Source of the DNA: Ceratotherium simum simum
Taxonomy: Eukaryota; Chordata; Mammalia; Perissodactyla; Rhinocerotidae
DNA length: 64,000 nt
Direction: 5' to 3'
NCBI RefSeq assembly: GCF_000283155.1
Contig: NW_004454177.1
Span: forward strand, 2,292,128 to 2,356,127
The first letter of the stretch is position 1, and every line of letters begins with the position of its first letter. The notes below the pieces were generated by a model. It was not told the origin of the DNA, searched no databases, and was given only the letters and a program-made list of their open reading frames with translations. Of this stretch, positions 1-12,097 are shown piece after piece. Position numbers and translations under genes: made by a program.

Positions 1-3000
1 GCCACTTTTGATAGTAAGGAGAAGCCAAGATGAGCATACCTGTCCCTGTTATCCCAGTCTCAATCAGTTCTTTACATCCCATCACTGAGAAAGATAAAAC
101 AAAACAGAGAGCACACAACAGAGGCGGGTTAACATAACCTTTCACAGCCTCTTGTCCACCCCAACTTCCTCCTCCCTCTTGCACTCTCTGTGTTCTAGCC
201 ATAATTCTTTCCCAACAGCTCCCTTGAGCACCTTTCTGCTCATTACTTTTTACTATGTGCCAAGATAAATCTCTAGATGGTCCTCCAAACCCACCTACTC
301 TGACATGTCAGGGGATTCCTACCAGAGAACAATTGAACATTTGCCTAGAGGACTAGTGGACTAAATTTCTTCTGTTTTTATAACATGAAGAATGGAGCTT
401 AATATATACCAGGCTCCTGGAAACCCCACTCAATAGACTGTGTATCAAGGAACTTTCCAAAGACTGCTCTGGAGGATGTCTTCCATTATTTTTTGATCAA
501 TTAACCAACTGCTCATGCCCATTTCACCTCCTAGTGGCTTCTTGGTGTTGACCTGGGTTCAATCTTTCATTCAGCTTATTGAACAATTTCTGTGAGATAG
601 GTCACTATCAAAAGGTATGCAGCAGCTAGAGTGTACCTTCCTCTCATCAGAGGACACTGAGAAGTATCTAGGAATAGCATATACAATTGATCTATTTTTG
701 TTAGTCTGCAATATTTGTGGACAATTTCTCAGAGAGATCCATAGGAGGTCTTGCTCCAGTGATGTGGCCAGAACATCCTGCAAGGAAAAATGAGAATGAA
801 AGAAAATAAAGTTTCCTCTTCTTTAAATATGGTCCAGTCTAATCCAACCCTTTGGCTTTGCAATTCACTGAAATTAGGAAATGGTGCTTTCTGTGGACAG
901 CCCTTGGAGATGTAAGTAGCTTGAGTATAGTCATCCCCAGAAAAGCACAAGGTAGTCCTATAAGGCAGTACTTTTTCAACTTGAATGATGTATGGATGTC
1001 TTTTTAGAGAAAGACAACTCTCATGGATCCTCATGTTGACTTCAGTTCTTTTTATTTTAATGTTTCTTAAATATGTGTAACCATAAAACTAGGCACAAAC
1101 ACCTTATGCATATAGCCTTTATGCAACAGAGTCAAAATGAACTTGCAAATTAAATACAAAGCTAAAAATCAACATTCAAATTATCACCATTAATTTTGTA
1201 TGACATATGACAGTTTGATAAAAATTAATTGTTGCCCACATGTGAGTGTGGTCCCAAGGGCTGTGGTGCCCCTGCTTTTGAGTTTTGTTTGCCTCTGCTG
1301 TCACGTGCTGTGCAATGACTCCATCCTCTCAGTACTGCTTGTTATGAAAATTCCAAGAAACCACCATTTCTTCAACACACTTTGATGTCCTGTGGTCTTC
1401 ATTAGGGTGCAAGTGAGTTCTATCTCAGCCCTTTTCTCATTAGTGAGATAATTAAAGTGGTACTATTTGGCCTAATGCAAATGCATCTGGGTCACTGGAA
1501 CCACATGGCAGTACTCAGTTACAAGAAGGTCTTCCAGGTGCTCCAGAATATGCTCATATGTGCTTTTAAAATCATCAAAAAGAAAATATAACATTGAAAA
1601 CTTCTCATAAAGAACTTTTGACTTTCCAAGAATATGCCTCCAGGCCCCCACCAAGGATCTATATATTCCTGCTTGACAAATATGACCTGGGAACCACCTT
1701 AGCTTCTTCTATCAGAGCCCTTAATGATGCGGATCTTCTACCACTGTCCAGGCAGAGCCAGCTATGCTGGCGTCACAGAGATGTGGGGGATGAAGAAAAA
1801 GGTATGGTTGTTCAGACTGAGCCATTTTAAGAATCTTCCAGATGGGAATCAGGCAAAAACCCAGTTCATTTGGAATAGTTTGCACTTGCCACAAATGGCC
1901 AAGTGATTATTATGATCTAACACTGTGTAGGATGCTTTTATGGGATGTTATAAAAGAAAAATATACACACACTGGCTAGCAAGAGAGCCTGGATGACATA
2001 ATGGCCTATTTCATCTGTAATTTCAGTGATTATATAAATGATGAATAAAATCCAACTACAAGTGCTTTTTTATTATCTTCTCAATGGGGTAAGATCTGAA
2101 AGCTTGACCCCTGGAACATAATAGCCTCCTTTAGACGCACCCAGAGCTGGAATAAAGCTGGGAATCTGGACTTTGACCTGAAGCTCTTAAAGAGAATATT
2201 GCTTATCATTCCCCTGGGGATAGAGAGATTTTTTTTTTTTTTTTTTTACAATGAGATCATCTTACACTGGAAGAATTGTATAGATGATTCTTAAAAATCA
2301 AAGGAACCTACCCCAAAATGGCTTCTATTGGGGGCAGTCAGGATATTTGATCAGCAGTACTGAGCTATGCACCAAAGGCCTCCTACCTTGAGTAGGATAG
2401 AGAAGAAGTGCAGAGGTCAAGCTGCTGATGTTCATGACAGGGAAGCAGAGGGTCCTATCTCTATATGAGGTCACTGGATAGGGCCAGACCTGAATCATTC
2501 TGCCCAAAAATGTTTGAACTCAGATCAAGTCCCTAAAAGCCAGCAAACCAACTGCTGGGCGAACCACGTAACCATCCTCTAGCCATGGTGACCAGAATCT
2601 GGGTTCTTTTCAATAGACTGAAATCTCTGGGTAATATCCTTGATGGTCTAGCATCCCAGGGAAGTACTTCATCATGCTTGGCTGAGGTTGTTTATGCTCG
2701 TTACCTATCAGGCATTTGTAGTTGAAACCAACCTTGCTTCTTACGCTACCTGATTGAACCAAGAAGGCTTCTTTTAGAAAATTCTGCCATTTCAAGGTAT
2801 GATCTAGATATCAGTAACTCAACAGCCATTCAGATAATTTTGGGCACTATTCCTTATCAATGGTCTCAGCTATCATGCACTGAAGGAGGCAGGCAGATTT
2901 AAGTAGCCCTTCTTGGTAGAAGTGGGCAGCTGAGAGAATGGGTTTGCAGATCTTTCACACCTCTGATGGTAATACATAGGATCCATTAGAGAGACACCTA

Positions 3001-3774
3001 GTCATCTGCAGCTGTCAAATCCAAACTGCCCACTTTTAGGAGCCAATTTGTTTTCATGCCAGATCAATGCTCTTATCTGTAATTGTGTGGACCACCAACG
3101 ACAGCCAATAACCAGTTAACATGTAATTAAATTTCAGAAGAAAAGAAATGTCTTAATTCAAACATTTATTGTACAAGTGTGAAAATGCCCTAAGTGAAAT
3201 TAATTGAGGCTCAGAGACTATAACTTATAAATCAGTTCGCTCAACTGGACCAAAATGTTGGAAGGAAATATTACAGGTTTTGGAGCAGACAAACATAACT
3301 TTGCTCAGGCTTTCAATTTTTAACCCTTGGGCTGCTGTCATTACTACACTATAATGATAATGGTTGTCAACATGCCTAGATCTTAGCTAGCACAACAGCT
3401 GGAACAACATTCCAAGTTTCTAGTGCTCCTACAAGTCATAATTTCTGACTAGAATGATGCTCCTCTGCCTACTCATTACATGCTCTGCTTCTATCCACCT
3501 GGGTAGTCTTGGTCCCAAAATAGGTGTCTCCAGAAGCCCATTAATCTATAATTAGACTCTACCCCTGTTGTTTTTTATTTGAAATGAATGCAAAGAAAGA
3601 TTTTTACTTGTTGAGACACTTGTGTTGTACAGAGGCTGTGCTCTGATTCACATTTTTCTGAATAGCTGAATCTTATCTCCCTACCATGCTCCAATACACT
3701 TGCTCATAAAGCAAAACATCATTGAAAGTGCTCTAAGCAAGTAGAATTTTTCAGTTTAGAAAATATAGAGTGGC
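1..3774. other. Unique sequence, no gene recognised
   Basis: No conserved protein frame, RNA gene or young repeat is visible. About 120-250 has the pyrimidine-rich style of an L2 fragment. A T19 run lies at 2229-2247. A minus-strand stretch (about 2325-2795) stays open apart from two stops but resembles no family I know. The block near 3110-3260 is AT-rich with several TAATT/AATTA words and could be a conserved non-coding element, which cannot be judged without an alignment. Confidence 0.5.
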
Positions 3775-4198
3775 TAGCTGTTCACTAAGCCTGTATCTTC
3801 TTTTCCCTTGGCACATAGCTAGACTATATGCCCCACCTTCCTTTTCCATTGGGCATGGCCATTTGATTGAGCTCTAGCCAGTGGAATTTGAACATAAGTG
3901 ATGGGCTTCACTTCAAGGTCCGGCCATAAAAAAACTCTCACATATCATTCCTCATGTTCTTTCCCCTTCCATTAGCTTGACAAAAATTAATCATGACAGT
4001 TTTGGAAGCCAAGTGTTGATGATGGAGTAGTAGATGGAAGAAATCTAGGTCCTTCGATCACCATCTGGAAGAGAGCTGTGCATCGATCAGGAACACCTAT
4101 TTTATACTTTGAGAGAAAAGTAATCTTATTCCATTTTGAGCCTTTATGTAATTTTGGGTTTATTTCTTACAGCGGCAAGCCTTAATGACAATAATACA
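3775..4198 (+). mobile_element. LTR relic, MaLR/ERVL style (tentative)
   Basis: The segment carries the usual wording of ancient mammalian LTRs: a GGCCATTTGATTGAGCTCT-like middle, a 'GGAAGCCAAGTGTTGATGATGG' style module, and a 3' end reading TTTTGGGTTTATTTCTTACAG then AATAATACA. No internal retroviral sequence is attached. The 5' boundary is approximate and I found no target duplication, so the family assignment is weak. Confidence 0.4.
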
Positions 4199-4427
4199 AT
4201 GTGTTCTACTGAACATAAAGGGAATGTGGAAGGTGATATTTCAAGATTCCTAACAGTTTTAGGATGTTTTCCTGCAAAAATAAGTGTTGAAAAGAGAGTA
4301 TTGCGTCTTCATTTGCCTTGAAATTCAAGTTCCTTGTCTGAGAAAATAAAAGAGAGAATTTTGGACTAAATCTTCATGAATCCATACAGTGTTACTATTT
4401 TTTTTTCTCGTACAATTCAAAATCCTC

Positions 4428-4626
4428 GGGCCGGCCCCGTGGCTTAGCGGTTAAGTGCTCGCGCTCCGCTGCTGGCGGCCCGGGTTCGGATCCCGGGCGA
4501 GCACCGACGCACCGCTTCTCCGGCCATGCTGAGGCCGCGTCCCACATACAGCAACTAGAATGGATGTGCAACTACGACATACAACTATCTACTGGGGCTT
4601 TGGGGGAAAAATAAATAAATAAAATC
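4428..4626 (+). mobile_element. ERE SINE, short GC-rich subtype
   Basis: tRNA-Ser-derived perissodactyl SINE. It starts GGGCCGGCCCCGTGGC, has the A-box-like GTGGCTTAGCGGTTAAG and B-box GGTTCGGATCC, continues CCCGGGCGAGCACCGACGCACC, then ACTGGGGCTTTGGGGG and an (AAAT)n tail. It is flanked by a perfect 12-bp target duplication, TTCAAAATCCTC, at 4416-4427 and 4627-4638. Retained CpGs and the perfect duplication suggest one of the younger insertions here. It is an RNA polymerase III retroposon, not a functional tRNA gene. Confidence 0.95.
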
Positions 4627-4638
4627 TTCAAAATCCTC

Positions 4639-5041
4639 CTCTTTTGAGAGAGAAAAGGAAAAACATAGGACCATGTAGTGAAAAATCTCCTTTGTCTAAA
4701 TAGGATGGAGGAAAGTCAGGAAGCCAAGTCAATTTAGAAAGTGAAATAAATACAAAATCTATTAGAATTAAGCCAACAGGTTACACATCTGGCTTTAATA
4801 TTGCTTTTGAGCTTTTTATTGCTACATAGAACTATGAAACAAAGCAGTATATTGTGAAAAGGGGGAAGGATAGAGGGACGAAAGGAGGGAAAAGAGGGTG
4901 GAGGGCAGATACGGTGCTGAAACTCAAGTAGCAAACAAAGCAACATTTAGCATTCAATCCATGACTCAAACCAATCAACTCGGATAGAATGTGATCCTAC
5001 CTGTTAACAAAAAGAGTTATTTGATTCCTGCTTCTCAACCA
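4639..5041. other. Unique sequence between ERE and Tigger1
   Basis: No gene seen. It includes a purine-rich patch at about 4858-4905 (GGGGGAAGGATAGAGGGACG-like) that appears only as spurious short frames. Confidence 0.6.
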
Positions 5042-7405
5042 TAGGCATACCTCTGAGATATTGCAAGTTTGGTTCCAGACCCCTGCAATAAAGCTAACAT
5101 TAGAATAAAGCGAGTCACATGAATTTTTTGGTTTCCCAGTGCACGTAAAAGTTATGTTTACACTGTATTGCAGTCTATTAAGTGTGCAATAGCATTATGT
5201 CTAAAAAACAATGTACATACCTTAAAAAATACTTTATTGCTAAAAAATGCTAACCATCATTTGAGCCTTTAGAGAGTCAAAATCTTTTGACTGGTGGAGG
5301 GTCTTATTGATGATGTTGATGGATGCTGACAGATCAGGGTGGTGGTTGCTGAAGGCTGGGGTGGCCATGACAATTTTCTAAAATAAGACAACAATGAAGT
5401 TTGCCACATCGATTGACTCTTCCTTTCATGAATGATTTCCCTGTAGTATGCGATGCTGTTTGATAACATTTTACCCACAGTGGAACTTCTTTCAGAATTG
5501 GAGTCAATCCTCTCAACCTCTGCTGCTCCTTTACCAACTAGCTTTCTGTAATATTCTAAATTCTTTGTTGTCGTTTTAACAATCTTCACAGCATCTTCAC
5601 TAGGAGTAGATTCCATCTCAAGAAACCACTTTCTTGGCTCATCAATAGGAAGCAACCCTCCATCTGTTAAAGTTTTATCATGAGATTGCAGCAATTCAGT
5701 CACATCCTCAGGCTCCCCTTCTCTTGCTATTTCTACCACATGTGTGATTACTTCTACTGAAGTCTTGAACCCCTCAAAGCCATTCATGAGGGTTGGAATC
5801 AACTTATTCCAAACTCCTGTTAATATTGACATTTTGACCTCTTCCCATGAATCACAAACGTTCTTAATGGCATCTAGAATGGTGAACTATTTCCAGAAGG
5901 TTTTTCAATTTATTTTGCCCAGATCCATCAGAGGAATCACTGTCTATGGCCTTACAAAATATATTTCTTAAATAATAAGACTTGAAAGTTGAAATTACTC
6001 TTTGATCCATGGGCTGCAGAACGGATGTTGTATTAGCAGGCATGAAAACAATATGAATTTCATTGTACATCTCCATTAGAGCTCTTGGGTGACCAGGTGC
6101 ATTGTCAATGAGCAGGAATATTTTGAAAGGAATCTTTTTTCTCAGCAGTAGGTCTCAACAGTGTGCTTAAAATATTCGGTAAACCATGTTGTAAACAAAT
6201 GTGCTGTCATCCAGGATTTGTTTTTCCATTTATAGTGCACAGGCAGAGTAGCTTTAGCATAATTCTTAAGGGCCCTAGGAGTTTTGAAATGGTGAATGAG
6301 CACTGGCTTCAACTTCAAGTCATCAGCTGCATTAGCCCCTAACAAGAGAGTCAGCCTGTCCTTCAAAGCTTTGAAACCAGGCATTGACTTCTCCTCTCTA
6401 GCTATGAAAGTCGTAGGTGGCATCTTCTTCCAATATAAGGCTGTTTCATCTACACTGAAAATCTGGTGTTTAGTGTAATCACCTTATTAATTATCTGAGC
6501 TAGATCTTCTGGATGACTTGCTACAGCTTCTACCTCAGCACTTGCTGCTTCACCTGGCACTTTCATGTTATGGAGACACTTCTTTTCCTAAGCGTCATGA
6601 ATCAACGTCTTCTATCTTCAAACTTTTCTTCTGCAGCTTGCTCACCTCTCTTGGCCTTCGTAGAATTGAGGAGAGTCAGGGCGTTGCTCTGGATTAGGCT
6701 TTGGCTTAAGGGGATGTTGTGGCTGGTTTGATCTTCTATCCAGACCACTAGAATTTTCTCCATATCCACAATAAGGCTCTTCCCCTTTCTTATCATTCCT
6801 GTGTTCACTGGAGCGGCACTTTTAATTTCCTTGAAGAACTTTTCCTTTGCATTCACAACTTGGCTAATTGGTGCAAGGGGCCTAGCCTTCGGCCCATCTA
6901 GGCTTTCGTCATGCCTTCCTCACTAAGCTTAATTATTTCTAGCTTTTTATTTAGAGTGAGAGACTTGAGACTCTCCCTCTCACTTGAACACTTAGAGGCC
7001 ATTGTAGGGTTATTAATTGGACTAATTTCAATATTCTTGTGTCTCAGGGAATAGGGAGGCCTGAGGAGAGGGAGAAAGATGGGGGAATGGCCGGATGGTG
7101 GAGCAGTCAGAACACACACAAATCGATTGTTTCCCACCTTATTTGGGTACTGTTTGTGGCACCCCAAAATAATTAGAACAGTAACATCAAAGATCACTGA
7201 TCAGAGATCACCACCACAAATATAATAATTATGAAAAAGTTTGAAATATTGCAAGAATTACCAAAATGTGATACAGAGACACGAAGTGAGCAAATGCTAT
7301 TGGAAAAATGGCACCGATAGACTTGCTGGGCGCAGGGTCATCACAAACCTCCAATTTGCAAAAAAAAGCAGTATCTGCGAAGCACAATAAAACGAGATAT
7401 GCCTG
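5042..7405 (-). mobile_element. Tigger1 (pogo/TcMar) DNA transposon, near full length
   Basis: Both terminal inverted repeats are visible: AGGCATACCTCTGAGATATT at the left and GAGATATGCCTG at the right, with AATAAAGC/CACAATAAAACGAG inside them. The right end abuts a TA dinucleotide (7406-7407), the expected TcMar target. The transposase reads on the minus strand and is broken. Length (about 2.36 kb) is close to the roughly 2.4 kb I remember for Tigger1. The TA duplication at the left is blurred by point changes. The element is a fossil with no sign of retained coding function. Confidence 0.93.
5255..7002 (-). pseudogene. Tigger1 transposase pseudogene
   Basis: The start codon lies at 7000-7002 (CAT on plus) and begins MASKCSSERE. 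Fragments run in order on the minus strand: an N-terminal CENP-B/Psq-type helix-turn-helix (7002-6901), a second Tc5-type DNA-binding segment (6856-6602, with [16 protein letters not shown]), the DDE core with [10 protein letters not shown] (about 6424-6465) and [13 protein letters not shown] (about 6064-6107), [14 protein letters not shown] just beyond, and a C-terminal part (5832-5269). Disruptions include loss of frame after residue 34, an in-frame TGA directly after ETYC near 6142 followed by a one-base loss, and further shifts near 5860. In known pogo transposases the two aspartates above are catalytic; both are still encoded, but in separate frames. No function is expected. Confidence 0.9.
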
Positions 7406-7407
7406 TA

Positions 7408-8856
7408 TTGCTCCTCCAACAGCAAGTGAATCTCACATGTACATAGACACATACACACTCCCACACAAGCACACTTAGAGACAGCAGGTCATAATTCTCC
7501 TTCAGCCTTAATTCCAAGAATTGCTACACTGTTGAATTCTGTCTTCCAAACAAACTTAACCTTCATGTGTATATGATTTAGCGTTACATCTCTTCCTATT
7601 AAGGAAAAAAAAACTTTCTGTGACACACAGCTTCTAATTAATCCCCAGTATGAAATGTAACTTACATTAAATGTTTAAAACATTCCGGGACACACGTTAA
7701 TTTGCTAATCCGTTCTCTAATCGACAAGGGTGTTATAAAAATCGCCTGCCATTTATCAACCCAATAGAGCTGGGACCCACAATTCAACCATACGTTGTTT
7801 TCATGAGTGGCTCCCCTGGTTGGCATGACACCACAAAGCACTGTGGAATGCCAGACACCCAACTCTTTGATTAAAAGTGCAGTAATTCCGTGAAGTTTTT
7901 CGTTCTGAGTTGAGAGAATGGTTGTGTAGTGACTCACACTTCTTCAGACTTATCAGAGTAGCATCGTGTCAAGTATTTTGTAGAATGAACTTTCTTTTTT
8001 CTCATGAGGAAAGGGAATATTTAAGGTGGATTTGCGGATCTCCCCTTCAAACTTTCATAACTGAAACTTAGTTTTAATCTCAAACATTAAAAAGATTTTT
8101 TTAAAAAACTAACTAAACTTCATGGAGAAATGATCTGCTTCAATCCGGCTCCATAGCTAAAAGAGTTCCAGGGAATACGAAAGGCCCTCTTATTTAGCCC
8201 ATTGAACATGGAGCATGTTGCAGATTCCAAGCACAGTTCTAGGCATAGGAAGTGGAGACTGAAGATGCATTAGGATTTGCCCATCACTTCTCTCTCAAAT
8301 GTCATTGCTTTTTACCCAGCACTGCCATATGGATAAGAAGGGCTGCAGCTCCCAGGAGCTCCGAGCTTGACCAGTCACTGGCCCCTGAGCATTCTCTGTT
8401 GAGCTGTTTAATCAGACACATAAGAACAAGTTCAACCTCAGAAGGAAAGCCTCCGAGGCCAGGTTCTGGACGTGGTCTGGATGCAAATCGAAGAGAATTG
8501 AGTATGGAAATCACTTGTGACATACAATTCACATTTCTTCCCATTTGCCTGTTTGTTAAATCCGTTGTTTCATTCCACAAAGTATTATAACAGATCCTGG
8601 GGTGAGGACGGGGAGAAAGTATAAATTTAAAATGATAAAATAAAAATTTAAAATCAGAGTGAAAGAAAAAGGCAAGACAAATATGTTAGCCATAACATAG
8701 ACGCTGTGAAAAAGAGTCATGTTTGGTCCTGGCAAAAAGAAAATATAATCAGGAATGTTGTTCTCTTTATTCATGCTTTACATCTGACTGAGGTTCTTGA
8801 AATTTTAGAAAAGGAAGAAAAATGTAAAAATAACTTTTAAAGAAGTTGTAATTCTT
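7408..8856. other. Unique sequence, possible conserved non-coding blocks
   Basis: No repeat or gene recognised. Two blocks, about 7630-7990 and 8250-8600, keep scattered CpGs and homeodomain-like words (TTAATTTGC, GATTAAAAG). The second contains an exact POU octamer ATGCAAAT at 8481-8488. Single words of this size are expected by chance in 64 kb, so this is descriptive only. Confidence 0.45.
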
Positions 8857-9103
8857 GGGGCTGGCCCCGTGGCATAGTGCTTAAGTTCATGTGCTCTGCT
8901 TCGGCTGCCCGGGGTTCACAGGTTCGGATCCTGTGCACTGACCAGGCACCGCTCATCAAGCCATGCTGTGGTGGTGTCGCATATAAAGTAGAGGAAGATG
9001 AGCATGAATGTTAGCCCAGGGCCAATCTTCCTCAGCAAAAAGAGGAGGATTGGCAGCAGGTGTTAACTCAGGGCTAATCTTCCTCAGCTTAAAAAAATAA
9101 TAA
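8857..9103 (+). mobile_element. ERE SINE, long subtype
   Basis: Head GGGGCTGGCCCCGTGGCATA, B-box GGTTCGGATCC, then two tandem copies of a roughly 50-bp module (GAGGAAGATGAGCATGAATG... and GAGGATTGGCAGCAGG...), each ending CTTCCTCAGC. Flanked by a 9-bp duplication TTGTAATTC at 8846-8854 and 9104-9112. It sits at the left edge of an old L1. Confidence 0.93.
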
Positions 9104-10331
9104 TTGTAATTCCATCACAAAGAGATTTACAACTATTAATATTTTGGTGTGTTTCTTTCCAGTTTTTCCTCTATCTTTCTCTCTATGTATATGTAGATTA
9201 TATCATGAGCATTCTCCCATGTCATTAACTGTTTTATGCAAACATGGTTTGTAACGGTCTTACAATGTTACCTCATATGAACATACCGTAATTATTCCAG
9301 ACTCCTCCTTATTTTTAGACATTTTGATTACTTCTAATAGTTTGCTGTTATAAATAAACAGTGATGAAGAGGCTTACACATAATCTTTTCAGACATTTCT
9401 CATAATCTTCTGAGGATATATTCTTACAAGTGGAATTATCATGACAAGTGGTAGAAACTTCTCTGTAGTTCTTGATAACTATTGCCAAATCACTTTCTAG
9501 AAAGTTACTACCCATTTCCACTTTAACAAATTATTTACAAAAGTAATTTCTTGACATTCTTTCTAAAATGAAGTATTATTATTTTTAAAACTTTCACTAA
9601 TATAGGTGGCAATAGTATTTAATTATTTTCATTTTCTTTTCTTTGATTTCTAATGAAATAGAATACCTTTTTTTCTTATATTCATTAAGCATTTGACGTT
9701 GTTCTTTGGAGGATAGCTTATTTATGTGCTTTGCCAATTTGTGTTTAATTTTTAAAATGTCTTTATAGATTTATATTTTTCTGTTTTTTGATATAGGCTT
9801 TTCACATATTTAATTATATTTATTTATATTTATATTCTTACAATGCTTTAAGTGGGTTCTTTTATCTATTATATTTTCTAAATATTTATGGTAGAAAAGT
9901 AATTGAATGTCATTTATGTACTTTGTAACACACCACTAGATTCAATGCTAATTTATTCTAACATTTTTTTCAGTTCATTGTTTAGGGATTTCAAATAGAC
10001 AATAAAGTATTATGAAAATTATGAGTATTTAGTGTCTCCCTTTCAAATAATTTTACTTTTTATTTCTGTTTCATATGTAAGCATCTTCCCTCTCACCTGC
10101 CAATTTTAATGAGCTTGATATTTGTAATTGATTTAAGACATAGACTCTTTTTCATATTAAGAAAGAGTACTTTTTATCCTACTTCACTATGATTTTCTTT
10201 TTTAATACTGTATACTAAATTTTATCAGATGTGATTGATATGATCATGTAGCCTTTCTTGTTTTGACTTATTGAGAGACGTAGTATTTTAACAAAGTTGG
10301 ATTCTTTTATTCAGGAATACACTCTTCTGTG
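9104..10331 (-). mobile_element. Old L1 (L1M-type) 3' part, minus strand
   Basis: Reading the minus strand gives the style of an ancient L1 3' UTR and ORF2 end; on plus the clearest words are TTACAAGTGGAATTATCATG and GCCAAATCACTTTCTAGAAAG near 9424-9503. Heavily decayed and AT-rich. The younger L1 at 10341 interrupts it and related AT-rich L1-like sequence resumes at 12345. No useful open frame remains. Confidence 0.55.
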
Positions 10332-10340
10332 TCAAAATGG

Positions 10341-12081
10341 TTTTTCTTATAGAGGTAACATTGATTTATAACATTATATAAATTTCAGGTGTACATTACT
10401 ATATTTCAACTTCTGTATACACTACATCATGTTCACCACCAAAAGTCTAGTTTTGATCCTTCACCACACAAATGTCCTCGTTTACCCCTTTTGCCCTTCC
10501 CCCATCCCCCTCCACCCCCTTCCCCTCTGGTAACCACCAATCTGCTCTCCGTGTCTTATGTTTTGGGTTTTTTTTTTTTATCTTTTACATATGAGTGAAA
10601 TCATACAGTATTTGTCTTTCTCTGTCTGACTTATTTCACTTAGCATAATACCCTCAAAGTCCATCCATGTTGTCGCAAATGACAAGATTTCATCTTTTTT
10701 ATGGCTGAGTAGTATTTCATTGTGTATATATACCACATCTTCTTTATCTATTCATCTCTCGATTGGCATTTAGATTGTTTCCGTGTCTTGGCTATTATGA
10801 ATGATGTTGCAATGAACATAGGGCTGTTTATGTCTTTTCAAATAAGTGTTTTCGTATTCCTTGGATAAATATCCAGAAGTGGAATAGCTGGATCATATGG
10901 TAGTTTTATTCTTAATTTTTTGAGGAATCTCCATATTGTTTTCCATAGGGGCTGTGCCAGCTTACATTTCTACCTGCAGTGTACAAGGGTTCCTTTTTCT
11001 CCACATCCTCTCCAAGACTTGTTATTTCTTGTCTTTTTAATAATTGCCATGCTGACAGGAATGAGGTGATATCTCACTGTGATTTTGATTGGCATTCCTC
11101 TAATAATTAGAGATGTTGAACCTCTTCATGTGCCTGTTGGCCATCTGTAGATCTTCTTTGGAAAAATGTCTGTTCAGATCCTCTGTCCATTTTTTGATCA
11201 GGTTGTTTATTATTTTGTTGTTGAGTTGTATGAGTTCTTTATATATTTTGGAAATTAACACCTTATCAAATATATGATTTGCAAATATCTGCTCCCAATC
11301 AGTAGGTTGTCTTTTCATTTTTTTGATGCTTTCCTTTGCTGTGCAGAAGCTTTTCAGTTTGATGTAGTCCCATTTGTTCATTTTTGCTTTTGTTTCCCCT
11401 ACCTGAGGGGATATATCCAAAAAGACACTGCTAAGAATGATGTCAAAGAGAGTACTGCCTACATTTTCCTCTAGGAGTTTTATGGTTTCTGGTCTTACAT
11501 TCAAATCTTTAATCCTTTTCTTGATTTCTCTTTCTCTGCTAGTTCATTGTTAGCATAAAGAAATTCAACTGATTTTTGTATGTTGATTTTGTACTCTGCA
11601 ACTTTACAGTATTAGTTTATCATTTCTAATAGTTTTTGCGGATTCTTTAGGATTTTCTATATACAAAATCATGTAATCCACAAATAGTGACAGTTTTACT
11701 TCTTTCCAAATTGGATCCCTTTTATTTCTTTTTCTTGCCTAATTACTCTGGCTAGGACTTTCAATACTATGTCAAATTAGAGCAGTGGAAGTGGACATCC
11801 TTATCTTGTTCCTGGTTTTAGAGGATAGCTTTCGGTTTTTCACTGTTGAGTATAATGTTAGCTGTGGGTTTGTCAAATACAGCATTTATTATGTGGAGGT
11901 ACTTTCCTTCTATACCCATTTTATCAAGAGTTTTTATTATAAATGGATGCTGAATCTTGTCCAATGCTTTCTCTGCATCTATTGAGATGATCATATGATT
12001 TTTATTCTTCATTTTGTTAATGTAGCGTATCATATTGATTGATTTGTGGATGTTGAACCATCCTTGCATCCCTGGAACAAA
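10341..12081 (-). mobile_element. L1 retrotransposon, 5'-truncated and internally deleted
   Basis: The minus strand carries an L1 3' UTR (with the CCCC-rich tract at about 10490-10530), then the 3' part of ORF2. Hallmarks on plus are GTAGTATTTCATTGTGTATA, AATGATGTTGCAATGAACAT and GGAATAGCTGGATCATATGG. Target duplication TCAAAATGG lies at 10332-10340 and 12082-12090, extending into a T-run. The 5' end is truncated inside the reverse-transcriptase region. Around 11515 the C-terminal ORF2 segment joins directly to the region encoding [13 protein letters not shown], so ORF2 has lost an internal piece. Confidence 0.9.
11100..12069 (-). pseudogene. L1 ORF2 remnant (reverse transcriptase and C-terminal region)
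   Basis: Two readable parts. At 12069-11818 the frame contains [18 protein letters not shown], matching the L1 RT motif in which one catalytic aspartate lies in the F-x-D-A-E-K-A context. At 11504-11100 the frame gives [18 protein letters not shown] and [19 protein letters not shown], the ORF2 C-terminal region. The YADD-containing part, endonuclease and ORF1 are absent or unreadable. Frames are broken between and within the parts. Not capable of retrotransposition. Confidence 0.88.
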
Positions 12082-12097
12082 TCAAAATGGCTTTTTT

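Noticed and set aside
2325..2795. Minus-strand stretch open except for two stops
   Set aside because: No recognisable motif, no splice or poly-A structure, and such stretches are expected in a 64-kb six-frame search.
4440..4495. Possible tRNA gene (A-box and B-box)
   Set aside because: The boxes belong to a tRNA-derived SINE head; there is no cloverleaf, and the same head recurs eleven times.
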